DNA from: Salipiger abyssi
Lineage (GTDB): Bacteria; Pseudomonadota; Alphaproteobacteria; Rhodobacterales; Rhodobacteraceae
Direction: 5' to 3'
Assembly: GCF_017311415.1 (NCBI RefSeq)
Contig: NZ_JAEKIS010000025.1
Coordinates: forward strand, 1-44,500
Length of the DNA: 44,500 bases
The notes beneath the pieces are model-generated. The model did no database searches, was not told where the DNA came from, and saw nothing but the letters and a program-made list of their open reading frames with translations. The position numbers and the translations under genes are program-made. Numbering within the stretch: position 1 is the first letter of the stretch; each line of letters begins with the position of its first letter. Of the stretch, positions 8,060 to 21,680 are shown in pieces.

Positions 8060-8818
8060 TTACTCGGCGATGAAGCGGCGCAGCACGCGCGCTTCCTGCT
8101 CCTTCATCAGCGTCTCGGCGACCTCCATGTGGGCGCGCATCACAGCGCGGGCGCGCGAGGCGTCGCCCTTGCGCAGCGCATCCACCAGCTCGATCTGATA
8201 GCTGCGCCCCTTCTGCCAGAGCGGGCGGTTATGCGGTTCATAGAGCCGGCGCCACACGGTCAGCTCGGTCAGGATCTGCGCCATGAATTCCACCACGAAA
8301 GCAAGCAGCGGGTTGTCGGCGTAAGAGGCCAGAAGCGCGTGGAATTTCAGCGAAGAGACATGCTGCGCGCGCTCTTCCTCGGTGTCGCGGGCGGGCAGGG
8401 GGTATTCCGAGATCACCGCCTCCAGCGCGGCGAGCTGCCCGGCGTCGAGCCGCCCGGCAAGCTCGGCGGCGACCTCCGGTTCGAGCAGCTTGCGCATCTG
8501 GTAGATGTCGGAGATCGACAGGTCGCGGAAGTAGAAGTAATTCGCCAGCAGCGCGCGCGCCCGCTCGCCGGTGACCTCGCCGACAAAGCTGCCGCCGCCG
8601 GGGCCGGTGCGGGTCTCGACCAGGCCCTGGGCCTCGAGAATGCGCATCGCCTCGCGCACGGTGCCCTTGGAGCGGCCGTAGCGCGCCATCAGCTCTGCCT
8701 CGCCGGGTAGCCTGTCGCCGGCGCGCAGCTCGTGCTCTACGACCCATTCCTTGATCGTGTCGGCCAGCTGCACCGGGCGCGACCGGCGCGGGGCGGGTTT
8801 TTCGGGGCGTTTGCTCAC
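8060..8818 (-). CDS. GntR/FadR-family transcriptional regulator
   Basis: About 252 residues. A winged helix-turn-helix spans residues 18-80 (LADTIKEWVVEHELRAGDRLPGEAELMARYGRSKGTVREAMRILEAQGLVETR). It is joined to an all-helical FCD ligand-binding domain with the expected His/Asp pattern (LEPEVAAELAG, LKFHALLASYADNPLL). I place the start at the GTG at 8816-8818, because GGAGAG lies just upstream and residues further upstream look unrelated; an alternative ATG at 8902 would add 28 residues. FadR-type regulators usually control carboxylate or sugar-acid catabolism. No obvious target gene adjoins it, so the regulon is not known. Confidence 0.88.
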   Translation of the reverse strand: MSKRPEKPAPRRSRPVQLADTIKEWVVEHELRAGDRLPGEAELMARYGRSKGTVREAMRILEAQGLVETRTGPGGGSFVGEVTGERARALLANYFYFRDLSISDIYQMRKLLEPEVAAELAGRLDAGQLAALEAVISEYPLPARDTEEERAQHVSSLKFHALLASYADNPLLAFVVEFMAQILTELTVWRRLYEPHNRPLWQKGRSYQIELVDALRKGDASRARAVMRAHMEVAETLMKEQEARVLRRFIAE

Positions 8819-8920
8819 GCGGCCTCTCCTGTCTTCGGCGCGTCGGGGGCCGTCATAGCGCGGAGCGGCGGGTCGATGCCAGCCCGTCGTGAGCGCTGAC
8901 ACAGAAAGAGCCGGGGGCCA

Positions 8921-8952
8921 AAACGAACTCCGCCGCGCAGGGCGCGGCGGAG
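8921..8952 (-). terminator. Intrinsic terminator of clpA
   Basis: A perfect 11-bp stem, CTCCGCCGCGC (8928-8938) with GCGCGGCGGAG (8942-8952), and a 3-nt loop. Read on the minus strand it is followed by TTCGTTTT. It sits about 30 bp below the clpA stop, in the right place and orientation to end clpA transcription. Confidence 0.7.
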
Positions 8953-8983
8953 AGATGCGTTGCAGTGCCCATGGGGCATCATG

Positions 8984-11314
<2,331 letters not shown>

Positions 11315-11369
11315 GGCGGCGCTCCTCTTGTCTGTGGTCGGGCGGGTATGCCCAACTTTGCCTCTTACG

Positions 11370-11403
11370 GTTAAAGTTTGGTCGATACCGACCGCGCTTC
11401 AAG
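11370..11403 (-). promoter_or_regulatory. Possible heat-shock-type promoter of clpA
   Basis: In the 155-bp gap above clpA, the minus strand reads CTTGAA, 17 bases, then CAAACT, ending about 60 bp from the GTG start. The CTTGA hexamer resembles the -35 element of alphaproteobacterial sigma-32 promoters. The -10 is only a weak match, so this is a tentative call. Confidence 0.25.
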
Positions 11404-11469
11404 AAATTTCTGAGCCTTGGGCGCTCACATTTGCGGTGAAGAGTGCAACGTGGCGTGAAAAGCGGCGGC

Positions 11470-12225
11470 TCAGAACCTGTCCTTACGGCCCCGGATCTCG
11501 GCAAAGACCTGGGCCTGAGACGCGTCCGGCATGCCCAGAAGATCGCGGATTTCCGGGGAGTCGGGGCGCAGGAAAGGGTTGGTGGCCAGTTCCTCGGACA
11601 GCATGCAGGCGGCGGTGGGATGCCCCTCTGTCCGGGCTTTGGCAATGGCGTCTGCTCTCAATTTAAGCGCTTCGTTGCCCGGTTCAATGGTCATCGCGAA
11701 GCGGGCGTTCGCGGCGGTGTATTCGTGACCGGAATACACCATGGTCTCGGGCGGCAGTGCGGCGAGGCGCGACAGGCTCTCCCACATCATCTCGGGCGTG
11801 CCCTCGAAGACGCGTCCGCATCCCAGGGCCATCAGGCTGTCGGCGGTGAAGACCGCGCTTGCCTCGGGGAAATAGAACGCGACATGGCCCAGCGTGTGAC
11901 CGGGCACGTCGAGAACCTCGACCGATGTGCCCGCGAGCGTCAGGGAATCGCCGCCCGCGACGGCGGTGTCGAGCGCCGGCATCTTGGACTCCTCGGCCTT
12001 GGGGCCGATTACGGTGCAGCCGTATTTTTCGCGCAGCTCGGCGACGCCGCCCACATGGTCGTGGTGATGATGGGTGATGAGCAGCGTCTCCAGCCCCCAG
12101 CCGCGCGCCTCCAGCGCCTCGATGATGGGGCCGGCCTCGGGCGCGTCAATCAGGCAGACGCCCGAGGGCGCCTTCACCAGATAGGCGTAATTGTCGCTGA
12201 GACAGGGAACGGTGACGATCTCCAT
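11470..12225 (-). CDS. gloB: Hydroxyacylglutathione hydrolase (glyoxalase II)
   Basis: This 251-residue metallo-beta-lactamase-fold enzyme hydrolyses S-lactoylglutathione in methylglyoxal detoxification. It carries the dinuclear metal motif [10 protein letters not shown] near residues 51-60, further ligands in [13 protein letters not shown] and [14 protein letters not shown], and the glutathione-site region [14 protein letters not shown]. The C-terminal part ([15 protein letters not shown]) is the usual glyoxalase II tail. It diverges from a methyltransferase gene over about 60 bp, so the two may share a control region. Confidence 0.95.
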   Translation of the reverse strand: MEIVTVPCLSDNYAYLVKAPSGVCLIDAPEAGPIIEALEARGWGLETLLITHHHHDHVGGVAELREKYGCTVIGPKAEESKMPALDTAVAGGDSLTLAGTSVEVLDVPGHTLGHVAFYFPEASAVFTADSLMALGCGRVFEGTPEMMWESLSRLAALPPETMVYSGHEYTAANARFAMTIEPGNEALKLRADAIAKARTEGHPTAACMLSEELATNPFLRPDSPEIRDLLGMPDASQAQVFAEIRGRKDRF

Positions 12226-12287
12226 GGTCTTTCCTTATAGGCTTTGCCAGACTGGCCCCAGCTTGGCGGATCGGGAGAGGCCCCGCA

Positions 12288-13037
12288 ATGCACCTTGATG
12301 TGCAGACCCTGCGAGATTTCTACTATCGCAGCGCGCTGGGGCGCGCGGCGCAGCGGGTGGTGCGCGATCAGGTGCAGGCCTACTGGCCGCATGCCAAGGG
12401 CCAGACCGTAGCAGGCTACGGCTTTGCGGTGCCGCTGCTGCGGCCCTATCTGCCGGATGCGCGCCGGGTCGTGGGGCTGATGCCGGCGCCGCAGGGCGTG
12501 CTGTCCTGGCCCGCCGGGCAGCCGAATGTCTCGGTGCTTTGCGAGGAGACGCTCTGGCCGCTGGAGACCGGCCATGTCGACCGGCTGGTTCTGATGCACG
12601 GGCTCGAGACATCAGAGCGGCCGTCCGAGCTGCTCGAGGAATGTTACCGGGTGCTGGGGCCCGGGGGCGAGATGCTGATCGTGGTTCCGAACCGCTCCGG
12701 GCTCTGGGCGCGCTCCGACGCCACGCCCTTCGGCTACGGGCGGCCCTATTCGCTGAGCCAGCTCGACGCGCAGCTCAAGATTCACGATTTCGTCCGGCAG
12801 GCGCATGTCTCGGTGCTCTATCAGCCACCGTCGAGCCGGCGGTTCTGGATGCGCACCGGCCCCGCCTGGGAGCGGGTCGGCCGGGCGATCCCGGCGGTGG
12901 TGGCCGGCGGCGTTCTGATCGTGCGGGTCGCCAAGCGCTACCCGCCGCAGCGCAAGGGGCTGGGCGACAAGGTACGCGTGCCGAACCCGCTCGACGTGCT
13001 CACCCCCTCGCCCAAGAAAGAGCCCAAGGCGGTTTGA
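12288..13037 (+). CDS. Class I SAM-dependent methyltransferase-like protein
   Basis: The 249-residue protein resembles a Methyltransf_11-type domain. There is an SAM-motif I-like segment around [17 protein letters not shown], then [40 protein letters not shown], the motif III region. The first motif lacks the standard GxGxG pattern, so cofactor binding could be altered. The C terminus is basic. The gene is divergent to gloB and lies just upstream of the long leader of the ATP synthase operon. Substrate unknown. Confidence 0.85.
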   Translation: MHLDVQTLRDFYYRSALGRAAQRVVRDQVQAYWPHAKGQTVAGYGFAVPLLRPYLPDARRVVGLMPAPQGVLSWPAGQPNVSVLCEETLWPLETGHVDRLVLMHGLETSERPSELLEECYRVLGPGGEMLIVVPNRSGLWARSDATPFGYGRPYSLSQLDAQLKIHDFVRQAHVSVLYQPPSSRRFWMRTGPAWERVGRAIPAVVAGGVLIVRVAKRYPPQRKGLGDKVRVPNPLDVLTPSPKKEPKAV

Positions 13038-13510
13038 CCGGGCGCATCCGGGCCTCTGCTCAGAATCGCATCACCCCGACGTGACTCGCCGCGACTTGAC
13101 GCCGTAGGTGATTGCGCAAACACTTTGGTTCTCCTGACGCCGGCCGCTCATACTTTAGGCGGTAACAGGTGCCGGGCCCGCTCTGCCGGAGAGCGGCAAA
13201 ACGGACGTTTGCGCTATCTCTTGTTGCCGCAGTCGGCAGCCTCCAAGTGTCGCGCCTGTTTGCATAAATCCGGGGAAAACCGAATATTTCCAGTGGTATG
13301 CCCCTGGCGGTCCGACGGGCCTGGCATACGGGGCTGGAAAAAGGCGGGTTACAGGACGTCTGAAAACACCCTAAGCATGTTGCGAGGGCGTGGAGCCTCT
13401 GCTACATCCGCGCTGATTTCGACGCCTTGAGGCAATTCAGGGTTGGGACAACGCCTCCGGACGCCGGGCCTCCCCGTGCGTCGCGGGGGCCTCATATCGG
13501 AAGGGTGGAC
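13038..13510 (+). other. 473-bp non-coding region upstream of the ATP synthase operon
   Basis: No convincing gene is seen: the one 101-codon frame here (13125-13430) has no recognisable protein character or start signal. The stretch has lower GC than its surroundings and must hold the atpHAGDC promoter. A TTGCGA/CTACAT pair about 100 bp above atpH is the best promoter-like match I find. TTGACG at 13096 could be another -35, but its -10 is poor. Confidence 0.5.
13380..13407 (+). promoter_or_regulatory. Candidate sigma-70-type promoter of atpHAGDC
   Basis: TTGCGA (13380-13385), a 16-bp spacer and CTACAT (13402-13407) would start transcription near 13414, giving a leader of roughly 100 nt before the GTG of atpH. 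The match is moderate and based on sight alone. Confidence 0.3.
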
Positions 13511-14071
13511 GTGTCAGAACCAGCTTCGATCTCCAGCGGCATCGCGGCACGCTATGCCACGGCGATCTTCGACATCGCCAAAGAGAACAAGAAACTCGAA
13601 AAGCTTGAAAACAACGTTAACGATCTGGCGCTGGCGCTCGATGACAGTGCCGATCTTCGCGCCCTCGTCACCTCGCCGATCTATTCCCGCCAGGCCATGC
13701 AGGGTGCCATCGTCGCTGTTGCGAAGAAGATGGGTCTCATCCCGGCGCTGAAGAACGCCCTGGGCCTCATGGCACAGAACCGCCGCCTCTTTGTGCTGCC
13801 GCAGCTCGTCGTTCAGCTGCGCGAGATGATTGCCGAGGAAAAGGGCGAAGTGACCGCCGAAGTCACCTCCGCCACTGCGCTGAGCGACAAGCAGTCCGCC
13901 AAGCTGGCAGAGACGCTCAAAGCCAGCGTCGGCAAGGATGTGAAGATCAAAACGACCGTAGATGAAAGCCTCATCGGCGGTCTCGTAGTCAAGGTGGGCT
14001 CGAAGATGATCGACACCTCGATCCGCTCGAAGCTCAATTCCCTCCAGAATGCAATGAAAGAGGTCGGATAA
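13511..14071 (+). CDS. atpH: F1F0 ATP synthase subunit delta
   Basis: The 186-residue delta subunit is the stator component linking F1 to subunit b at the membrane. It opens [18 protein letters not shown], the family's N-terminal helix, and ends with [26 protein letters not shown], the conserved C-terminal signature. I place the start at GTG 13511; an upstream in-frame ATG at 13427 would add 28 residues unlike any delta subunit. It is the first gene of atpHAGDC, and its stop abuts the atpA ATG directly. The F0 genes are elsewhere, as is common in alphaproteobacteria. Confidence 0.95.
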   Translation: MSEPASISSGIAARYATAIFDIAKENKKLEKLENNVNDLALALDDSADLRALVTSPIYSRQAMQGAIVAVAKKMGLIPALKNALGLMAQNRRLFVLPQLVVQLREMIAEEKGEVTAEVTSATALSDKQSAKLAETLKASVGKDVKIKTTVDESLIGGLVVKVGSKMIDTSIRSKLNSLQNAMKEVG

Positions 14072-15610
<1,539 letters not shown>

Positions 15611-15631
15611 GCGCCCTGAAAGGACAGGATC

Positions 15632-16510
15632 ATGCCTAGCCTCAAGGACCTCAAGAACCGGATCTCCTCGGTCAAATCGACCCGGAAGATCACCAAGGCC
15701 ATGCAGATGGTGGCCGCCGCGAAACTGCGGCGGGCACAGGATGCTGCCGAACAGTCGCGGCCCTATACCGAGCGCTTCAACGAGGTGCTCGGCTCGCTGG
15801 CGGCCTCCGTCGGCGACAGCCCGACCGCGCCGAAACTGCTCTCGGGCACCGGCAAGGACGACGTGCATCTGCTCGTCGTCATGACCTCCGAACGCGGCCT
15901 CTGCGGCGGCTTCAACACGAATATCGTGAAGCTCGCCAAGACCCGTATCGCCGAGCTGAAGGCGGCCGGAAAGACGGTGAAGATTCTCACCGTCGGCAAG
16001 AAAGGCCGTGAGCAGCTCAAGCGCGAATACGCCGATCTGTTCGTCGGTCACGTCGATCTGTCCGAGGTGAAAAAGCTCGGCTACGCGGATGCGCAGGGCG
16101 TCGCCAAGGACATCCTGACCCGTTTCGACGCGGGCGAGTTCGACGTGGCGACGCTGTTCTACAGCGTGTTCCAGTCGGTGATCAGCCAGGTCCCGACCGC
16201 GCAGCAGATCATCCCGGCCAGCTACGACGCTCCCGAGGGCGAGGAGGGCGCAACCGCGCTCTACGATTACGAGCCCGACGAAGAGCGTATCCTGGCGGAC
16301 CTGCTGCCCCGTGGTGTCGCAACCCAGATCTTCTCGGCTCTGCTGGAGAACGCCGCCTCGGAACAGGGCGCGCGGATGAGCGCCATGGACAACGCCACGC
16401 GCAATGCGGGCGAGATGATCGACAAGCTGACCATCGAATACAACCGTTCGCGTCAGGCGGTCATCACCAACGAACTGATCGAAATCATCTCGGGCGCCGA
16501 GGCGCTCTAA
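15632..16510 (+). CDS. atpG: F1F0 ATP synthase subunit gamma
   Basis: The 292-residue central-shaft subunit couples proton-driven rotation to catalysis. The N-terminal coiled-coil helix shows the classical [20 protein letters not shown] and [15 protein letters not shown]; the C-terminal helix carries the conserved [20 protein letters not shown] and [16 protein letters not shown]. It has the usual length, with an AAAGGACAGG ribosome-binding region upstream. It lies between atpA and atpD. Confidence 0.98.
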   Translation: MPSLKDLKNRISSVKSTRKITKAMQMVAAAKLRRAQDAAEQSRPYTERFNEVLGSLAASVGDSPTAPKLLSGTGKDDVHLLVVMTSERGLCGGFNTNIVKLAKTRIAELKAAGKTVKILTVGKKGREQLKREYADLFVGHVDLSEVKKLGYADAQGVAKDILTRFDAGEFDVATLFYSVFQSVISQVPTAQQIIPASYDAPEGEEGATALYDYEPDEERILADLLPRGVATQIFSALLENAASEQGARMSAMDNATRNAGEMIDKLTIEYNRSRQAVITNELIEIISGAEAL

Positions 16511-16526
16511 GAACCGGAGACGATAA

Positions 16527-17951
<1,425 letters not shown>

Positions 17952-17963
17952 GCCATTGGGGAC

Positions 17964-18025
17964 GGATCCCGGGCCCTTCCGGGATCCTCTCGCCGCAGAC
18001 GCAGAGGCCCCGGGCCAGGCCCGGG
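17964..18025 (+). promoter_or_regulatory. Two perfect hairpins in the atpD-atpC spacer
   Basis: Hairpin one pairs GGATCCCGG (17964-17972) with CCGGGATCC (17979-17987). Hairpin two pairs CCCGGGCC (18009-18016) with GGCCCGGG (18018-18025), centred on one base. Neither is followed by a T tract, so they probably process, stabilise or slow the transcript rather than end it. They would let epsilon be made in a different amount from beta. The second resembles palindromes common between alphaproteobacterial genes. Confidence 0.55.
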
Positions 18026-18051
18026 ACAGGTGATAGAGAGAAGAGGCCCAA

Positions 18052-18489
18052 ATGGCTGAAACGATGCAATTCGATCTGGTGAGCCCCGAGCGCAGCCTGA
18101 TGTCGGCGCAGGTCACCGCGGTGTCGATCCCCGGGACCGAAGGCGACATGACGGCGATGCCGAACCACGCACCGACGATCACCACGCTGCGTCCGGGGAT
18201 CCTCAAGGTCGAGACCGAGAAAGGCACCGAGTCCTTCGTCGTCACCGGCGGGTTCGCCGAGATCGGGGAAAAGCTGACGATCCTGGCCGAAAAGGCCGTG
18301 CCGCATGCGGATATGGATCAGGCGACCTACGAGGCGCTGGTGAAGGAAGCCGAGGCCGCTTACAAAGAGGTCAAGGACGCCTATTTCGAGAACGAACCGG
18401 GTATTGTCGACGAGGCGGCCAAGCTGCTTCAGGACATGGTGGCCGTCGGCACCCATATCGGGCTCGACCCGATGTCGCCGAACTTCTGA
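18052..18489 (+). CDS. atpC: F1F0 ATP synthase subunit epsilon
   Basis: The 145-residue epsilon subunit regulates ATP hydrolysis and binds the gamma shaft. The N-terminal beta-sandwich is clear ([14 protein letters not shown], then [20 protein letters not shown], and [22 protein letters not shown]). The C-terminal tail has an alpha-helical stretch rich in Glu and Ala. AGAGAAGAGG provides the ribosome-binding site. It is the last gene of the operon, followed by a strong intrinsic terminator. Confidence 0.97.
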   Translation: MAETMQFDLVSPERSLMSAQVTAVSIPGTEGDMTAMPNHAPTITTLRPGILKVETEKGTESFVVTGGFAEIGEKLTILAEKAVPHADMDQATYEALVKEAEAAYKEVKDAYFENEPGIVDEAAKLLQDMVAVGTHIGLDPMSPNF

Positions 18490-18509
18490 GCGACCCGATA
18501 CCTTTGGGA

Positions 18510-18537
18510 AAGGCCCCGCTTTGGCGGGGCTTTTTTG
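18510..18537 (+). terminator. Intrinsic terminator of the ATP synthase operon
   Basis: GCCCCGC (18513-18519), loop TTTG, GCGGGGC (18524-18530), then six T residues. It lies 20 bp below the atpC stop and just before the convergent ogt gene end. Confidence 0.9.
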
Positions 18538-18548
18538 TTGCCGGGGCC

Positions 18549-19061
18549 TTAGAACAAGGACAGCTGCGGGTCGCCGACGCCGGCGATCTCCGCCTCATGT
18601 TGCAGCAGGAATTTCTTTACCGGCAGCCCGCCGCCAAAGCCCGTGAGCGCGCCGGAGCTGCCGATCACCCGGTGACAAGGCAGGATGACGGGCAACGGGT
18701 TGTTGCCATTGGCAGCACCGACCGCGCGGCTGGCACTGGGCGTTTCGAGTTGCCGCGCGAGGGCGCCGTAGCTGGTGGTTTCGCCATAGGGGATCGTCGC
18801 GAGCAGGCGCCAGACACGGTTCTGAAACGCTGTCCCCGAGAGCGTCAGCGGCAGATCGAACTGCCGTAGCGTGCCGGCGAAATAGGCGTCGAGCTGCCGG
18901 CGGACCTCGGCAAAAGGCGCTTCGGAAAACGCCCATTCGGGGCGCGGGCCAAAGGCCTTGTGCCCCTCGGGAAAGCTCAGGAAATGCAGCGAGTCGTGAT
19001 CCCCGGCGAGCAGCAGCGGCCCGACCGGGCTGTCGGTATGGCAATAGTAGAGCGCGCTCAT
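18549..19061 (-). CDS. ogt: Methylated-DNA-protein-cysteine S-methyltransferase
   Basis: This 170-residue DNA-repair protein removes O6-methylguanine by irreversible transfer to its own cysteine. The active site VILPCHRVIG places the acceptor at Cys129. The DNA-binding helix-turn-helix YGETTSYGALARQL and the RAVGAANGNNPLP loop are intact. The start ATG at 19061 overlaps the upstream adaA-like stop as ATGA, so the two are coupled. Together they make up the domains of a full Ada protein divided between two genes, as in Bacillus adaA/adaB. Confidence 0.93.
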   Translation of the reverse strand: MSALYYCHTDSPVGPLLLAGDHDSLHFLSFPEGHKAFGPRPEWAFSEAPFAEVRRQLDAYFAGTLRQFDLPLTLSGTAFQNRVWRLLATIPYGETTSYGALARQLETPSASRAVGAANGNNPLPVILPCHRVIGSSGALTGFGGGLPVKKFLLQHEAEIAGVGDPQLSLF

Positions 19062-19618
19062 GGGACTGCCTTGCGCAGTGCCGAAGGCGGGCGCCCGTAA
19101 AGTGCCGAGACCGAAGCGTTGAAGCGCCGCAGGCTGCCGAACCCGGCTTCGCGGGCGATCTCTGCCATCGGCAGGGAGGTGTCGTTCAGCAGCCGTTTCG
19201 CCCGCTGGAGGCGTAGCGTCTGCGCGACCTGCACGGGCGAGGCGCCGAGCTGCTCGGCGAAGAGCCGCGACAGATGCCGCGCGCCGATCCCCAGCCGCGC
19301 GGCCAGCGCCTCGACCCCGCTGCGATCCAGCGCGCCCTCCTCGATCAGCCGCAGCGCGCGCTCGACCGTGGTGCGGGTGCCGTTCCAGGCGGCGCAAAAG
19401 GGCGCGGTTTCCGGACGGCAGCGCAGGCAGGGGCGGTAGCCGGCGCGCTCTGCGGCGGCGGCGCTGGGGTAGAAGGAGACGTTCCTGGTCAGCGGCGGTT
19501 TCACCGGGCAGACCGGGCGGCAATAGATCCGCGTCGTCTTCACCGCGGTGAAGAACACCCCGTCATAGGCGGGGTCGCGGCGGAGCCGGGCAGCGTTGCA
19601 TGTGTCGAAATCCAGCAT
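19058..19618 (-). CDS. adaA: Ada-type methylphosphotriester sensor and AraC-family regulator (AdaA-like)
   Basis: 186 residues. The N-terminal Ada metal-binding domain has the four zinc cysteines Cys33 and Cys37 (YCRPVCP) and Cys64 and Cys67 (RPCLRC). Cys33 is the expected acceptor of methyl groups from DNA phosphotriesters, which switches the protein into an activator. The C-terminal half is an AraC helix-turn-helix (LAARLGIGARHLSRLFAEQLG, then IAREAGFGSLRRFNASV). It overlaps ogt by 4 bp, so it likely controls its own operon in the adaptive response to alkylation. Confidence 0.92.
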   Translation of the reverse strand: MLDFDTCNAARLRRDPAYDGVFFTAVKTTRIYCRPVCPVKPPLTRNVSFYPSAAAAERAGYRPCLRCRPETAPFCAAWNGTRTTVERALRLIEEGALDRSGVEALAARLGIGARHLSRLFAEQLGASPVQVAQTLRLQRAKRLLNDTSLPMAEIAREAGFGSLRRFNASVSALYGRPPSALRKAVP

Positions 19619-19694
19619 GCGCCAAGACTACCGCGCCGGAGGGCACGAGGCGAGCCTGCTTAGAGTATGAGGTCCGAAAATGGCGAGTCCGGGT

Positions 19695-20306
19695 TCAGCC
19701 CTTCTGGCCGATGCGGCTTTCGCTGCCGTCGCGCAGCCGGGCGATATTGCTGCGGTGGCGCCAGAAGATCAGCAGCGTGAGCGCCAGTGTCAGTGCCGTC
19801 AGGTCGTAGTCGCGCAGCATCACCATCCAGGCGGTGGACATCAGCGCCGCCACCAGCGCGCCGACGCTGGAGATCCGCGACAGCGCCGCCGCCGCCAGCC
19901 AGGTGGCGCAGCTCATCAGCCCCACCGGCCAGCTCAGCGCCAGTATCAGGCCGAGGAAGGTCGCCACGCCCTTGCCGCCGCGAAAGCGCAGCCAGACCGG
20001 GTAGCAATGGCCGAGAAACGCCATCAGCCCGGCGAGCTGTGCGGCATCTTCGCCTGCCAGCCAGCGCGCCAGCAGCACCGCCACCGCGCCCTTGCCGCCA
20101 TCGAGGAGCAGCGTGCCCGCCGCCGCCGCCTTGTTGCCCGTGCGCAGCACATTGGTGGCGCCGATATTGCCCGAGCCGATACTGCGCAGATCGCCGAGCC
20201 CCATCAGTTTGCTCAGCAGCATGCCGAAGGGGATCGAGCCCAGCAGGTAGCCGATCACGGCCCAGAGGGCGAGCCCGGCGGGGAGGGTGGTGATTTCGGG
20301 AAGCAT
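19695..20306 (-). CDS. plsY: Acyl-phosphate:glycerol-3-phosphate acyltransferase PlsY
   Basis: This 203-residue integral inner-membrane enzyme makes lysophosphatidic acid from acyl-phosphate, the first committed step of phospholipid synthesis. The three PlsY motifs are visible: GYLLGSIPFGMLLSK, RSIGSGNIGATNVLR, and GHCYPVWLRFRGGKGVATFLG. About five membrane helices are predicted. Its ATG overlaps the stop of the dihydroorotase-like gene by one base (TGATG), so it is the last gene of the pyr operon. The final helix region (LTLALTLLIFWRHRSNIARL) is also typical. Confidence 0.96.
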   Translation of the reverse strand: MLPEITTLPAGLALWAVIGYLLGSIPFGMLLSKLMGLGDLRSIGSGNIGATNVLRTGNKAAAAGTLLLDGGKGAVAVLLARWLAGEDAAQLAGLMAFLGHCYPVWLRFRGGKGVATFLGLILALSWPVGLMSCATWLAAAALSRISSVGALVAALMSTAWMVMLRDYDLTALTLALTLLIFWRHRSNIARLRDGSESRIGQKG

Positions 20307-21589
20307 CAGGCGCTCCGGTAGACTGCGGTTCCGGCGACAAAGGTCGCGATCACCTTACCCTGAAGCCGTGCGCCGTCGAAGGGGGTATTCTTGGATTTCG
20401 ACTGAAGCTTGAAGCGGTCGAGGATAAAGGGCTTGTCGGCATCGAAGAGCAGCAGGTCGGCGGGGGCGCCCTTGGCCAGCCGTCCGCAGTCGAGCCCCAG
20501 CCGTTTCGCCGGGTTCAGCGACAGCGCGCGGAACAGCGTCGGCAGGTCGAGCTCGCCGGAATGGTAGAGCCGCAGCAGCACCGGCAGCATGGTCTCCAGC
20601 CCCACCGCGCCCGAGGCGGCCTCCTCAAAGGGCAGGCGCTTGGATTCCTCGTCCTGCGGGGTGTGGAAACTGCCGATGATGTCGATCAGGCCCGTGCGCA
20701 CCGCCTCCAGTACCGCCTGCCGGTCGTCCTCGGAACGCAGCGGCGGCTTGACCTTGAAGAAGGTGCGGTAATCGGCGAGGTCCATCTCGTTCAGGGTGAG
20801 ATGGTGCATCGAGGTGCCGGCGGTCACGTCGAACCCGTTCGCCTTGGCGCGTTCCAGCGCGGGCAGGGCGCGGGCGGTGGTGATCTGGTCGGCGTGGTAG
20901 CGCACGCCGGTCATCTCGACGAGCGCGATATCGCGGTCGAGCCCCATGCGCTCGGCCATGGGCGAAACCGAGGGCAAACCGCGCAGCGAGGCGAACTTGC
21001 CGGAGGTCGCGGCGCCGCCCTTCGACAGGCCCGGCTCCTGCGGATGGGCCATGATCAGTGCGCCGAGCGAGCGGGCATAGGTCATGGCGCGCGACAGCAC
21101 CTTGGTGTCGGTCACCACGCGGTCGCAATCGGTGAAGGCCACGGCGCCGGCGTCGAGCAGAAAGCCCAGCTCGGTCATCTCGCGGCCCTCGCGCCCCTTG
21201 GTGAGCGCGGCCATGGGCAGCACGTTCACCGGCGAGTCGTCCTCGGCGCGGTCGCGGATGAAGGTCAGCACTTCCGGTGTGTCGATGGCGGGCGTGGTGT
21301 CGGGGCGGGTGACCATGGTGGTGACGCCACCCGCCGCCGCCGCGAGCCCGGCGGTCTTGTAGCTTTCCTTGTGCCGCTCGCCCGGCTCGCCGACCTTGAC
21401 GCCGATATCGACAATGCCGGGGGCGAGAAAGGCGCCGCCGGCGTCGATCACCTCGGCGCCGGGGACCTCGGGCGCGGGGGTGTCGAAGCGCTCGGCGATG
21501 CGCCCGCCATCGAGCAGCAGGGCGCCGTCGGAGATGCTGCCGGCGTCGGGGTCGATCAGGCGGGCATGGGTGATGAGCGTTGCGGTCAT
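20306..21589 (-). CDS. pyrC: Dihydroorotase-like protein (PyrC homologue, probably non-catalytic)
   Basis: The 427-residue amidohydrolase-fold protein has the overall architecture of class I dihydroorotase, the third enzyme of pyrimidine synthesis (LIDPDAGSISDGALLLDGGRI, FLAPGIVDIG, the C-terminal NPAKRLGLDCGRLAKGAPAD). Key metal ligands are missing. The canonical D-x-H-x-H reads D61-I-G63-V-K65, and the later DHAPH region reads SFHTPQ. It therefore resembles the inactive PyrC' described with PyrB in pseudomonads, which supports aspartate transcarbamoylase structurally. A true dihydroorotase is then expected elsewhere. It lies in the pyrB operon, overlapping plsY by 1 bp. Confidence 0.88.
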   Translation of the reverse strand: MTATLITHARLIDPDAGSISDGALLLDGGRIAERFDTPAPEVPGAEVIDAGGAFLAPGIVDIGVKVGEPGERHKESYKTAGLAAAAGGVTTMVTRPDTTPAIDTPEVLTFIRDRAEDDSPVNVLPMAALTKGREGREMTELGFLLDAGAVAFTDCDRVVTDTKVLSRAMTYARSLGALIMAHPQEPGLSKGGAATSGKFASLRGLPSVSPMAERMGLDRDIALVEMTGVRYHADQITTARALPALERAKANGFDVTAGTSMHHLTLNEMDLADYRTFFKVKPPLRSEDDRQAVLEAVRTGLIDIIGSFHTPQDEESKRLPFEEAASGAVGLETMLPVLLRLYHSGELDLPTLFRALSLNPAKRLGLDCGRLAKGAPADLLLFDADKPFILDRFKLQSKSKNTPFDGARLQGKVIATFVAGTAVYRSA

Positions 21590-21646
21590 GGGCGTGGCGG
21601 TCCCTGTCGAAGATCTCGGTCGGCGGCGCGGGTCGTCCCTGCGGGG

Positions 21647-21672
21647 CTGGAGTATTTGAAGAAAGATGAAAG
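21647..21672. repeat. Candidate Rhodobacterales intergenic motif (CTGGAGTATTTGAAGAAAG)
   Basis: In the 91-bp gap between two genes of the pyr operon, an AT-rich segment reads CTGGAGTATTTGAAGAAAG and continues with ATGAAAG. From memory, near-identical strings recur between genes of many Rhodobacteraceae. It stands out against the flanking GC-rich sequence. In the direction of transcription it is a pyrimidine-rich tract ending AAATACTCC. Role unknown. Confidence 0.4.
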
Positions 21673-21680
21673 GGGAAGGG

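Noticed and set aside
13125-13430. A 101-codon frame in the leader of the ATP synthase operon
   Set aside because: No ribosome-binding site, no recognisable domain, and unusual Arg/Ser composition; treated as non-coding.
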